Source: Porphyra umbilicalis (lineage: Eukaryota; Rhodophyta; Bangiophyceae; Bangiales; Bangiaceae). From it: a stretch of DNA of 64,000 bases. The stretch is taken from NCBI GenBank assembly GCA_002049455.2, contig KV918935.1, positions 94,016-158,015 of the forward strand. The letters run 5' to 3'. Below the pieces are notes generated by a model. The model was given only the letters and a program-made list of their open reading frames with translations. It was not told where the DNA came from and did not search any database. A program made the translations under genes and the position numbers. Shown here one piece after another: positions 30,140-41,608 of this stretch (its first letter is position 1; the number at the start of each line of letters is the position of its first letter).

Positions 30140-32048
30140 ATGGACGCACTTCTTTCTGCCAGCGGTGTCGATCCAGATGTGGATGATGTTATTTCTGGTC
30201 TTTCGCTGGCCCGGTCGGCCGCCCACCTCGGGTGCGTTACCTCGTCGAACGACGGCTTTCTTGCTTGGGTCGTTTGCCTAGTCGATTTTATCGCCGGGCT
30301 TGAGCCACGCGCCGCCACCCACTTGTGGGCTGCTCGGCGTGCGTTCCAGTCGCTTTTGGTGCCAGCCAGCGTGGGAAAGAGTGACAACGACTCGGCCGCT
30401 CTGCTTGAGCTGGTCGAGCTAGCGGACTTGGTCGACATCTGCGGGCAAGGCAACCGCGCCATACCCTTCACGCGTGACCTCGTGGCCCGCTTCTATAGCA
30501 AGAGTGTCACGCAGGGTAGTTTTTTTTCGAGATGTGAGAATGACACCCGCGCACTTTGATGAGCTGGTTACCTTAACGACCCCACACCTCCCTTCCTCCT
30601 TTCGCGGTCCAAAGACCATGCCCCCTGCACATCGCATATTTGCCGTCTTGTTTTGGCTCGCGCAGGGTGGCAAGCAGCGTGTGATCGCTCGTGCTGTCGA
30701 TGTCGCTGAGTCAACCTTTGGGAAGCACTGTGCGCCTGTCATTCACGCCATGCTCGCGGGCCTGCCCAAGCCGGTGTGGCCAGGCTGTGCGGATCGGCGA
30801 GTGATCTCTCAGGACTTGGCCCAGCTTACTGGCGGTAACGCGGTTGGCTGGAGGGGGCTGTACGTTTCATCTTGTCTATGTACTTGTCTATATCTTGTTT
30901 TCGCGACCACATACCGATGGCCGTGTGACCTTAGCTGTGTACCATTCGATGCGAACGATGGGCAATGTCACGAGATGCCACGCGATGGCATCCACTGTAC
31001 CGCTCCCGTATTTCCTCCAACGTTTATCAGGATGAAGCGTTGACCTTCGTCTCGAGTCTGTCAGTCGTTGTTATCTATCATGTATGCGCTTCACTATTCC
31101 GGAAAGCGCCGTACTCTCATTCGCTACGTTTGCTGTTCGAACATTCGGTTCCTTCGTTTCGATGTAGTGTTGGCGCAGTGGATGGCTGCCTGACTCCTAT
31201 TCTTACTCGATATGGCGAGCACCAAGAGGACTTCACGGACCGCAAGGCGCAATCCTCCTTGCTTATGATACCTATCTCCGACACCCGGCGGTTCCGGTAT
31301 TTCGTGGGCGGCTTCCCTGGCTCTCGCGGCGACTCTCTCGCATTCCGAGGTTCTTCCTGGTACACAACCGCAGAGGATCCATTTCTTCAGTCGTGCATCC
31401 TGACCCTCGACGAGTTCATTTTGGGAAATGCGGGCTTTGCGCTCACACCATTTCTCGTACGTTGACGCGTTGGTGACGCCTCTCTCGTGATTGCTTAGAC
31501 GGGGACCGGATGCAGTGACACCGACGAGTGCCTGAGGGGCACAAACGGGGTGGTCTCTGAGGGGCAGATGGGCGGACTGCGCGCCTCCGTCCGCATTATG
31601 TCTCGCTGGACAGCAGGTATTTGTCGCTGACCACCTCTCTGTGCCATCGCCCAACTTATTTTTACCGACCGCGCAGATTATACCATTCAGAGAAGTCGAC
31701 ATCTCAGGCCCCAATGCTGTGCCTATGCGTCGATTCAACCACCTTCACGCGAAGATGAGGATGGTTATTGAGAACTGCTTCGGGCGCCTGAAAGGCAGAT
31801 GGAGTGAGCTTTGGTTTGTTGCCGCACATCCGGTGCTTGCCGCAGCCGTGCAGGATGTCAGCGTGGCTCTCCAAAAAATATTGGAGGCCAGGAATGGTGG
31901 GTACGAGGAGGCGTGGGATGAAGATGAGGCGAGCCATGACCCTCCCGGCGCCGAGGTTGGGGTGGACTTCGCACTGCGCACGGCGGGTGTTGCGTGTCGC
32001 GTGCGACTGGTCAAGGCCCTTGGGCTGGCGTGGATGGACGGCACATAG
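30140..32048 (+). pseudogene. PIF/Harbinger transposase (DDE_Tnp_4 type), three exons
   Basis: ATG at 30140 starts MDALLSASG. Exon 1 (30140-30859) carries the helix-turn-helix region (MTPAHFDELV, then AVDVAESTFGKH and KPVWPG) after a one-base frame break at a T8 run (30520-30527). Intron 1 is 30860-31167 (GTACGT to TAG). Exon 2 (31168-31456) holds GAVDG with the first catalytic Asp and the FVGGFPGSRGDS motif. Its GNAGFAL motif has Asn where the family has the second catalytic Asp (GD.GY). Intron 2 is 31457-31676 (GTACGT to CAG). Exon 3 (31677-32048) has MVIENCFGRLKGRW with the catalytic Glu. The Asp-to-Asn change and the frame break make this copy probably inactive. It is convergent with the Myb-like gene at 32374-33417, the usual partner in these elements. 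Confidence 0.82.
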
Positions 32049-32373
32049 TCTCCTGGCTGCAGAAGAGGGCATCGGAGTGACGTTCTGAGAGTGCGGGGCC
32101 ACGGAAGTGGGAGTGAGGTGGCTCTGCTGCAGCATCTGAGACCACCTGCGGGGGCGATTGTCATAATGCACCACATGAGAGAGATGCATAGTGGAATAAA
32201 CCATGCGAGAACCTAACCAATGGATGTTTGTGCTTTTGTTCTTTTTTCCTCTCATGCTCACGTGAAAAATGCAATCCAAGAACAAAAATAGAGGGCATGC
32301 AATCACTGACGGCGGGCCTTCGCGGCACTCGCCGCGATCATGTCAAGCACGGCAATGCGGATGTAATTGTCGC
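32049..32373. other. convergent intergenic region
   Basis: The 325 bp between the transposase stop and the Myb-like stop; A/T-rich stretch at 32225-32290. Nothing else seen. Confidence 0.4.
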
Positions 32374-33417
32374 TCACACAATTGGTCGCCTCACGAGAAT
32401 CAGAGGGCCCCCCGCCGTGTCGCTCAGCAAAGAAGACCTTCTGTGTCTCGTTCTTGGCTGATAAGCGGCGATTGCCTCCGAAGTGCTGACCTTCTTTGCC
32501 TGAGAGCAATCCCCCTGCGCCTCGGCACCAGCCAGGAGCTCCACAGCCGTAGGCACGGTGTCGTCGGCGTCGGCGTCACCGGGACTTCCTTTGCTTTCTG
32601 CACCGGTGCCCTCAACATCAGGCCCCGCAGGTGTACCAGCCCGGCTAGGTCGCGTCATCAATGGACGTGGGGACGGGCTGCTCTGAGCCAACCCCGCCTG
32701 CGCAAGCGTTGGGCCACCGTCAGCCGTACAAGCCGTCCCGGTCGGGGCTTTATCAGTCGAGGTACGCCCCGGAGCGACAGAGCCCTCACCGCCCGCGTCC
32801 GCAGGAGCAGTCTCGAGACCACAAGCAGGCGCTTCAGGAGCGCCAAACACAACCGGCTCCGGATAGGTCGACTCGTTAGCGACGGCGGAAGACTTAAATA
32901 CCGCGCGAGCCAAAGAGTAGAGCTCTGAGCCGCCAAAGTTAATGGGAAGGTCTTCCCGCTGGGAGGCGCTAAGACCGGTACGGCATAGATTCTTGCGCGT
33001 GGCCACAAAGCTTGTACGCGTGTCTTTAAGCTTGCGGTCTAGTGAAGCCGCCGTCCTCTTGAGCGCCACCGCACCGTTCTCAACAGGCGTCGTAATAACA
33101 AACGCCGCAGTCAGCTCCTCGCCAGTGCGCCGACTCTTGTCGCCGGTTCTGCTGCCGCGGTAGTTCGCCCAGTGCGCTGGAGCGACAGAGAGCACGGCAT
33201 GAAGCTCGCCAGCCACCCAGCTCGGGGCGCGCGGCGCGGGAGGCTCTGTGGCCTTGCGCTTTCCCGAGACCTTTCCCTTTGTCGGGGTCACGTTCTTGTC
33301 GGCGCTCGCGGCGGCCACAGCAGGCGGGGACGATGCCACCAAAGGCGTCGGCGTCATGGCGGGCGTGGCAGATCTCGCTGGCGGCAGGGTCGCCGGGGTG
33401 GTGGCCGAGGTCGCCAT
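32374..33417 (-). CDS. Myb/SANT-like DNA-binding protein of the Harbinger element
   Basis: The ATG at 33417 sits in an accATGg context, giving about 347 residues. An Ala/Pro/Thr-rich N-terminus with a basic cluster (KGKVSGKRK) leads to a trihelix/Myb-like domain at about residues 70-160 (SWVAGELHAVLSV start, RTGEELTAAFV, LKRTAASLDRKLKDTRTSF). The rest is low-complexity and acidic. PIF/Harbinger elements characteristically encode such a second protein, which helps the transposase enter the nucleus and bind the element ends. The convergent layout with the transposase fits. No internal stop or frame break seen, in contrast to its partner. Confidence 0.72.
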   Translation of the reverse strand: MATSATTPATLPPARSATPAMTPTPLVASSPPAVAAASADKNVTPTKGKVSGKRKATEPPAPRAPSWVAGELHAVLSVAPAHWANYRGSRTGDKSRRTGEELTAAFVITTPVENGAVALKRTAASLDRKLKDTRTSFVATRKNLCRTGLSASQREDLPINFGGSELYSLARAVFKSSAVANESTYPEPVVFGAPEAPACGLETAPADAGGEGSVAPGRTSTDKAPTGTACTADGGPTLAQAGLAQSSPSPRPLMTRPSRAGTPAGPDVEGTGAESKGSPGDADADDTVPTAVELLAGAEAQGDCSQAKKVSTSEAIAAYQPRTRHRRSSLLSDTAGGPLILVRRPIV

Positions 33418-33893
33418 GGTCCCGAGGTGAGAGGGGGGGGACAAGTGGTGCTATGGGTTGGAGCAAGAGGTTGAGGACACTTGGAAGGTGAGGCACGCGG
33501 TGGGTGGTGATGATGGTCGGAGCAGGTGGGGGATGCAGGTAGTCCGAGCGCGCTCTTATACTCACAGGAACGTATCTTTACCAAAACAAGAGGCACACTC
33601 GGGGCACAGCTCACCGGGCCACTCGTAAGTTGCTGTCGGGAGGGGGCCGGTGTCAGGTCCAGAAGGCGGGCTCGTCGGAATGCGCGCGCGTTGGCGTGGG
33701 GAAGCGCGCCCATTCGGTCTGGCTGCGCGAACCGCGGTCGGGCTATGTCGTTTCCACGCGGCCGACAAATTGAGACCAGTGACGGAAGAATTGGTTGCTT
33801 GGGAAAAGTATTTACTAGCACTTATATTCTCCCACAAGCAACTCCTCTCCAGTGCCTGGAAAGGCCGTTCACACAAACATACAGCCACACACA

Positions 33894-34599
33894 AATTCCA
33901 GGCACGTACGTGCAATACCCTGGCCTTCAGGGCGGTGGCGCGCTCGGCGACGCAGAGATACCGGGAAAGCCGGCCGGCTCCATGGCGGCGAGCACGCACG
34001 GGGGCACGTGCAGCCACGTTGCCGTGGCGGGGGGGGCGTGGGGCGGGGAAAGGGGTGCCGCCGCCGCCGCCGCGGCGGCGGCGGCCCGCCGGCGTCGTGC
34101 AACGCCTACGAGCGGGGCCGTCACCCCGCCGCGCAGCGCACCTGCGCGCGGCCGACAAGGCGCACGGGCGGGCGGATGGGATCGACCTCCGCGCCACGGG
34201 GCGCCTCTAACCGTGCCGTGAGATGGCGTTTGAAACCGCCGACGTGCCGCCGCAACGGAAGCCGGCGCGTAGGCACGATCACCCGCGGGTCATCGCGGGC
34301 GCGTCGAACCCCGGAAGTCGCTGCACGCGGTCGCCGCGCGCAACTCGGGGCGGTGGGGGGGGGCAGGGGGGCAGGCGCCGTCTGGGCCCTGTGACCCTTG
34401 TGGCAGGACAGTCCTTCTCAGCCGCGTAACTCTATTCGATTTTAGCGTCATCGCGACCCTTCCAATGCTGACACGCCCTCAGATCCCTGAGGACACGAAT
34501 GCAGACTGCCGCCTCTGAAACGGAGATCAAGTCCCGTTATCTAAGTATATGTGTGCATCACTACACTTTGAGAGCACCCTGTCCTAAAGGCCAGGGAAA
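33894..34599 (+). repeat. 706-bp dispersed repeat, copy B
   Basis: Starts AATTCCAGGCACGTACG and ends GTCCTAAAGGCCAGGG. Same length and orientation as copy A (8645-9350). Flanks differ between the copies, so the edges are reliable to within a few bases. Confidence 0.75.
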
Positions 34600-36400
34600 A
34601 ATTTAGGGAAACTGTGAATGGTCCTCCGCTGTCCATGTGCCCGCTCCCCATACGCGGCCACGCAGCCCTCCGCTGCCGCTGCGGCCGCCGACCACCGCGC
34701 TCGCTGTCGCTGCCCCACTCGCCACCGCCGACTGCCGCTTCCGCCGTCGCCGCCCACGCGGCAGCCGTCAACGCCCGCCGCCCCCGCCGTCGCCCCCGTC
34801 CCCGCCGTCGCTATCCTCCCCCCGCGTCGCCGGCGACCGCCGGCCGGGCCGTCCCCACCCCCAACGCCGTCGCTGATCGCTGCCCCCACCGACGCTGCCC
34901 CTGCCGCCGCCGACCGCCGCTACCGCCGTCGGCGCCTCCCCCGTCGCCGCCAACGGCCGCTTCCGCCGTCTCCGCCCCGGCCGCCGCCGCCGTCGGCCAC
35001 CCACACCGTCGCCGCCGCTGCCGACACCGACTCCCGCGCCCTCTGCTGCCGCCCCCATGGCCACCGCCGACTGCGGCCCCCGCCGTAACCGCCCCCTCTG
35101 CAGCCCACGCCGCCCGTCTCCCCCGCCCTCGCCCCCGTCATCGCCGTAGCCTTCCTCCCCTCCCGTCGCCACGTACCGGTTCTTCAGCCGTGGCTGCTCC
35201 CCCAGCCCCCGCCGACCGCGGCCCCCGCCCCCGCCGCCGACGGCCACCCCCGCCGCTGCTGCCCCTCCCGCCGCCAACAGCCACATCTGCCGTCGCTCCG
35301 CCCCCTGCCACCGCCGACCACCGCCCCCGCCGACATCTGCCCCCGTTCTTGCCCCCGTCTCTGCCGTCCCCGTCCTCCCACCCCGTCTCCGGCAGCCGCC
35401 GTCACCGCCGTAGCCACCCCCGCTGCCGCCGTCGACCGCCGCCGACGCCGGCGACGACCGCGATTGCAACGCTGAGCTCTGCCCCCGCCGTCGCTGCCTC
35501 TTTCTCCGCCGTCACCACCCCAGCCGCTTCCCCCGCCGACCGCTTCAGCCGTCGGCGTCGGCCGACCCGCCACCGCAGCCACCGCCTCCGACGGCGGCAT
35601 CGGCCATCGCCGCTTTCGGCCCGACGGCCACGCCCGTCCTCGCCGCCGTCACCACCGACGGCGCGGCCGACCGCCGCCCCCCGCGCCCACAGTCTCCAAT
35701 TGCCGCCGCGGCCGACAGTGGCCGACACCACCCTGAGGACAGCCTCCGCCGCCGCTGACAGCCACCCCTTGCCGACCAACGCCCCGCGCGCCCCTCCCGC
35801 GGCCGCTTCAACCGCTGCGACGGCCGTCCGCCGTGCCGCCCCAGGCCGCTGCGCTCCCCGGCGTCTCGCGCGCCTCTGCCCCCGCCACCGTCCGCAGCCG
35901 CCGCCCTTGCCGCCCCCGCCGCAGCGGTCGGCAACCACTGGCTCCCCCTTGTCCGCCTCCAACGCCGTTTTCGGCCGACACAGCCGCTGTCTACGTCCCC
36001 ACTTCTCCCGCCACCTCCACCGTCGTCGGCTGCGCCCACCGCCCCTGCTCGCGCCGCCACCTGCCGCCGCCGGCGCCACCCTTTCCGTCCCAGCCACTGC
36101 CTCCCGCCGCACCTCCGCCATCAACGCCGCGCGTGCCGCCTCAGGCCGCCACCCCCGCCACAGCCGCCGTCTCTCCCCCCGCCGCCGTCGGCAGCGGCCC
36201 CCGCCGCGGAGCCCGCCATTGCCGGCCGCTCACACCGACCCTACCGCACCCACCGCCGTCGCCCGCAGGTTCCTTCTGCCCTGCAGCTGTCCGCCACCAC
36301 CATCCGCATCCTCGTCCTCTCTCCTCCCCCCCCCGCTATCACCTCGTATCGTCGCCGGCCAGTATCTCATTGGCGGCGGCCAAACGCGCCGTGCCCCCCC
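34600..36400. repeat. CCGCCG-rich low-complexity tract
   Basis: About 1.8 kb of C-rich sequence built from CCGCCG(T/C) and CCCCCGTC words. It gives long Pro/Arg or Gly/Ala frames on both strands, the mark of composition rather than genes. Not called as coding. Confidence 0.75.
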
Positions 36401-38620
36401 CCCCCTGCCCGAGCCAGTAAGAGACGGTCTCGTACTCATTTAAGAGGCTTCTCACGGGCGGGAGTACCAGTGAGGACTTCCTCTCGCCCGCCCCACCGCC
36501 CTCAGTCCCACCCATCTCACCGCGCAAAAAGCCCGAGCACATGGTCATCAAATCATCTCTATCATGGTCGCGGGGGCGTCTTCGTCGCCAGGACGACCAA
36601 CGTCCTGTCCAGGGACGCCGGCGCCGGCCGTGGCGCATCGGGTGACCTTCTCGTACAGGAGGCGTGTACCTCGCCGCCGCCGCCCCCTCCATCACTGCCG
36701 TCGGCCTGGTCGCTGCCGGCGTGCGATGCGTCGCATTCAACTTCCTCGTTGACGCCCGTGTCGAGGAGCCCCTCTGCGTTCTCCCTGGCTGATGACAGCA
36801 GGTGGCCGTGGCTGTGCCCATCCCGCGCAGATGGCGCCCACGCATCATGGCGTCGAGCACCTTGTTTGTAGTCACACGACAGTAACATGGTCCCCTCGCC
36901 ACATAGCGTCGAGGACCTTGTTTGTGGACGCTTGACAGAGGAGTAAACACCGCGCCCTGAGAAAGTAACGAAGGTGGCACGGAACTGTACCGAAAAGTAT
37001 TTGGTGGACTGGCACCCCAAGAGCGCATCTGAAATGATGTACTTTCTTGTCAAGCACGCCCCAACCTCGCACCAAAACTTCTCGGCGTGCAGGGGCGTGA
37101 CACGCCCAGAACACGTGAGATTGCACGCCCCAGGCGTGCACTTGAGCACGCACCGGGCGCGTTGCCCAACCCTACTCGTGGCTGAGCCGTATAATGGAAT
37201 GGAAAAGAAATGGAAGAGAAAATGAAATTTGTCTTGTCAGGGCACTCTGTCAACGAAGATTCAATTTTTGGGAGAGATCAACCTAGAAAAAGAAGAGCGC
37301 AGGGGTGGATTGCCCTCGTTGAGAGCAAACCTAGCAATGATGGACTAACGAAACGTGTCTGCTTTATTGGTGCAACGTGTCTATATTCGCTTATTGGTCC
37401 ACGAACCACCCTCTTGTCAATGTAACCGTGCCCCCAACAACGTCGAATCACCTCGAGCCACCACCGACAATTTACATAACTCCTTCTCGGTCCAATAGTC
37501 CGAGTGGCAGAATAGGGGGTGCATGTTCTATTTGAAGGCGAAATACGGCACGGCACCCCTATTCAGGACACGAGGACTATCCTGGACGCCCTCCCATTGG
37601 CTGATCGTCAAATGAGATGGATCCACCACGTGTCGCACGGCCTCGGATAACCTGAAACGACGACCGGCAAACGATCACACGCTACAGACAGGGCTGTATC
37701 TGACATGTGACCGAACGCTTGACCGAACGTTGGACGCTCCCAGTCAGACAAAGCCGGCTCGAGGCGTCGGAACGTATGAGCGAGACACGGACGCCGGACG
37801 AAGGGACACACCAGTACCTTGACTCCATGGGCCGGACACATGACACCAGAACGAAAAGAGTCGTTCAACATCGTGGACAGTGGAGCACACGCGGGCCTGT
37901 CACGTTGACACAGTCTCGTGTTGTTCGCGGTGATGGTGCACTCAGCTAACCGCAAATCGAGTACCCAAGGTGACGAAGTGTCAAGGACCTCACACTAAAC
38001 ACGATACGTTGTCCTCGGAATGGCGAAAACACGACTGCGGGAGTCGAATCCTCAGTGTGTGGCAGGAAATGGTGTTTCGTGACTATCGGTCAACTTTCCG
38101 GTAAAGGTGTGCTGGTCAACTGTCCTCCTATTGTGACAGCCTCTGATACGGTCTTGATTGTGGATTGTGTGGTCCAGCAGGGACCGTTCTGTTGAACAGG
38201 GGAGCATGGGTAAAACTTCCTCCCCGTTGGTATGATGCGAGGGGTAGTGGCAGGTCCGATGTCCTGTATGGACCCGCCGATGCTCTGGGAGGGTGGGGGC
38301 AGCAACGATATGCTGCCCAGGCGCGATGGCATTCTGGGGGTGGGGGGGCCGGCTGCTCAATCCGCGGCTGCACCTGTCGCGCTCCGTCCGCCAGCGACAC
38401 GGAGGAATACCGCGCTCGCGACCACGGTGACCGCCGTGCTCGCGACCGCCGTGCGACCGCCGTTTTCGCGACCGCCGTGCTCGCGACCGCCCGTGCTCCC
38501 GCCGCCGAGTTCGTGTCGTTTGCGCAAGCACAGAACTCCAGCGCCATGAACGGCGGTTCCATGGGGGGTGGTTTCATGTCACTGAGCTGATAGGAGGGGG
38601 AGGAGGGTGGCAACGACTAC
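36401..38620. other. unannotated spacer
   Basis: Mixed sequence. A short diverged direct repeat is visible (TAGTCACACGACAG region near 36874, preceded by GCGTCGAG(C/G)ACCTTGTTTG at about 36851 and 36908). The minus-strand frame 38128-38613 and its plus-strand counterpart are GC-driven and not called. The last 500 bp may hold the left end of the next transposon. Confidence 0.4.
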
Positions 38621-40382
38621 GTGGCGACATCAGCCGTCGTCGCAGCGCATGTTGCAACGCTCCTGGAGTGGCGCCGTCGCGCTATGGCGGCGCGACATGT
38701 GCAGCGCCCGCGATACTGCGGCGACACGCCCGGCCGGGCGGCCAACAGGCCCCGCAATTTCGAGCTTAGTCTGCACAGTATTCTGCGGGACTACTTCGGC
38801 GTGTATGCTTTCCCCCAGTTTACGGCCTGCGGGAGTTTGAACGTCGTTTTCGCGTGCCTATGCGGGTTTTCCTGCGCATCTACCACGCTATTAAGGACAG
38901 CCCGTTTTGGGTACAGAGCTTGAACACGACCGGGCGGCCGCAAGGGCATCCTCTACAAAAGCTGGTTGCAGCGTTCCGGGTGCTCGGGTATGGGGAGTCG
39001 TGCGATCGCGCGGACGAGTACGTGCGGCTCTCCAGTTCAACGATATCTCGGGCGGTGACGCTCTTCACAGAGTTTATCGTGGACGAGTTCAGCCCCCGGT
39101 ACCTGCGACCGCCCACCACGGCGGAAATCGGTCACATCCTCGGCCGCAACGCTGAGCGTGGGTTTCCAGGGTGTCTCGGGTCGCTTGACTGTTCTCACTG
39201 GCAGTGGTCCGCTTGCCCCAAGGGGCGTGCGGGAACCTACCAGGGCCGCGATGGTCAGCGGTCCATCGTGATTGAGGCTATCTGTGACGAGGACACTTGG
39301 ATATACCACATTTTTTCTGGGTGTCCCGGGAGCCTGAATGATTTTTACGTCCTGTGCCAATCACCGTTGTATATGGATGTGATCACCGGCAAATGGCCCC
39401 CACGTGACTGTCCGTTCACTGTGAATGGCAATACTCGCACCTTGCTATATTACCTAGTGGACGGCATTTATTCTCGCTTCGCGTTTTTCGTCGCCCCTTA
39501 TCCGAACCTCCAAACTCGAGAGCAACGGACTTTCAACCGCCTGCAAGAGGCGCAACGCAAGGACGTGGAGCGCTTCTTCGGGATCCTGACGGCACGCTTC
39601 CACATTATGCTGCACCCGTGCCGGTACTGGTCGGTACCTCGAATGGTGCTGACCACGCAAACCGTTGCAATTTTGCATAACATTGCTGTCAAGTGCCGCC
39701 GCGACGGGTTTGTGTCGCGGTCGCGCTCGTTGGTGTACGGGGGGGGTTGCTGCGGGGCTGTCGGGCGGGGACCGCCGCGGAAGCGGAGGCGAATGGGGCG
39801 GACGGGGAGGGCGGCACCGCAGATGCGGGCGGCGCCGCGGGCGCGAGCGCCGCCGGTAGCGGAGGGGGAGCGACGGACGGTGGTGCTGCGGGCGGCGCCG
39901 ACGCGAAGGCGGGTGCCCCCTGTGGCGGTGGTGGAGCGGCGGGCGCTGGTGGGGCGGGCGGAGCCGACGCGAACGCGGGCGCCGCCGGTGGCGGTGGTGG
40001 AGCGGCGCGCGCTGGTGGGGCGGGCGGTGCCGACGCTGGCGCGGGCGCCGCCGGTGCCGGCCCTGGAGCGGCGGCTGATGGTGGGGCCGGCGGCGCCGAC
40101 GCAGGTGCGGGCACAGCCGGTGGCCGCGCTGGAGCGGGGGGCGCTGGCAATACGGGGGCCGTCGGGGTTGGTGCGGGTGCGCTTGGGGATCTAGAGCAGA
40201 CCCCCGGCGTCCCGCCCCCTCAAGTCGGAGGTGCTCCAGTGGCGCCAATCAGCGAGCTTATGCGCATCCTCATGGCCACCGGCGAGGCGAAGTCCGTCGC
40301 AGAGCACATGGCGCTTCGCGACGACCTGTGTGCGCATGTTGTTGCGCAGCGAGGTGAGCTGCTGGAGCCGTATGTTGATTGA
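38621..40382 (+). CDS. Plant_tran-type Harbinger transposase (PF04827-like), frame-broken
   Basis: The N-terminal frame (38621-38816) reads NFELSLHSILRDYFGVYAFP. At a C5 run (38812-38816) the coding phase shifts by one base into the 38854-39740 frame (REFERRFRVPMRVFLRIY). The catalytic domain is well kept: GSLDCSHWQW with Asp 1, DLWIYH-like DTWIYHIFSGCPGSLND, FTVNGN, YYLVDGIY with Asp 2 and KDVERFFG with Glu. This is the Plant_tran branch of Harbinger transposases. At a G8 run (39739-39746) the phase appears to shift again into a Gly/Ala-rich tail. That tail ends PVAPISELMRILMATGE.. at 40382, which looks like a genuine C-terminus. All three catalytic residues are present. It could still be functional if the two frame breaks are assembly errors. 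Confidence 0.8.
39841..40190. repeat. 66-bp coding minisatellite in the transposase tail
   Basis: About five 66-bp (22-codon) units, each translating as RAPPVAVVERRALVGRA-like in one phase and GGAGGADAGAG-like in the phase that joins the C-terminus. Multiple-of-three units keep any frame open. Confidence 0.8.
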
Positions 40383-40558
40383 GCCTTGTTGTCTTTTCTT
40401 TTTTTGCGTCATCTGATTTTTTGTCGCCATTTTTTCTGATCTGGTACGATGTGCACCATGTTCTCTATTCATTGGTCTTGTTTCTTACGCTACGTTCGGG
40501 AAACGGTGATTCGAAAGGTGCGATGGTGTGATCCTCTCCTTTTCCTTTTAGTTTTTAT
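40383..40558. other. transposase 3' flank
   Basis: T-rich sequence (40391-40440) after the stop, consistent with a 3' untranslated region. Confidence 0.4.
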
Positions 40559-41603
40559 TTGCGATGGCGGCCGCACAGGGTTGGGCGGCGGCAGCCGCCG
40601 CCCTTGTCGCGCTTGCACGACGGCAGCAGAACGAGTGGCCGACCGCTGAAGATGCTTGGGCTACGTGGCACACGCAGCGGCCGCCGCCCTTGTTGCTGCT
40701 TCAAGGTGGCCGCCGCACTGACTCTTGTTGCCGCAGCACCTATTGTTGTTGCGCGGCGGCTGCCGCACCTGTTGTTGCGCGGCGGCCGCCGCAATTGTCG
40801 TCGTTGCGCTGCTGCTGCCGACGTGCGTCCGGACTTGTTGCTGTGGAGCGGCGCGCCGGCCTCCGCCCTTGCTGTCGCTGCGCGGCCGCCGCCGCACGTC
40901 AATCTGCGCGGCGGCCGCCACACTTGCCGTTGCGCTGCGGCCGACGCCCTGGGTGTTGTTGCGAGGCGGCTGCCGCACATCCTGTTGCGTCCAGGCGGGG
41001 TGCCGGGCGGCACCAGCCACTGGTCTGGTTGCACGGCGGCCGCCGCGCGTCTTGTTGCTGCGCTGCGGCCGCCATGTAAACGAGCGTGGCACGGCGACCG
41101 CCGCACGTGCTGTTGCTGAGCGGCGGCCGCCGCAAGTGTTGTCGTGGAGCAGCGCGACGGCCGCCACACTTGTTGCTGCTGTGCGGCTGCCGACTCCCTT
41201 GCTGTCACTGCGCGGCCGCCGCCGCACGTGGTCCGGCGCGGCGGCCGCCACACTTGTTGGTGCGGTACGGCGGTCACCCTTGGTGTGGTTGCACGGCGGC
41301 CTCCGAGCGTCTTGTTGTTGCGCTGCGGCCGCCGTGTAAGCAGGTGCGGCGCGGCGACCGCCGCACGTGTTGTTTCTGAGCGGCGGCTGCCGCACGTATT
41401 GTCTTGGAGCGTCGCGGCGGCCGCCACACTTGTTGCTGCTGTGCGGCGGCCGCCTCCCTTGTTGTCACTTCGCGGCCGCCGCCGCACGTGGTCCGGCGCG
41501 GCGGCCGCCACACTTGTCGATGCGCTACGGCAGTAGCCCTTGGTGTGGTTGCCCGGCGGCCGCCGCGCGACTTGGGTATCGCTGCGGCCGCCGTGTAAAC
41601 GGG

Positions 41604-41608
41604 CACGG
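41604..41608. other. left 5-bp target-site duplication of solo copia LTR
   Basis: CACGG, identical to 42154-42158. Confidence 0.88.

Noticed and set aside
34614-36443. A 609-codon Pro/Arg-rich open frame
   Set aside because: It consists of CCGCCG-type simple sequence that is equally open on the other strand and in other phases; no domain or varied composition.
40555-41536. Minus-strand frames of 200-320 codons rich in Arg/Ala/Thr
   Set aside because: Translations of the GCGGCCGCC tandem array; the same units give similar frames in other phases.
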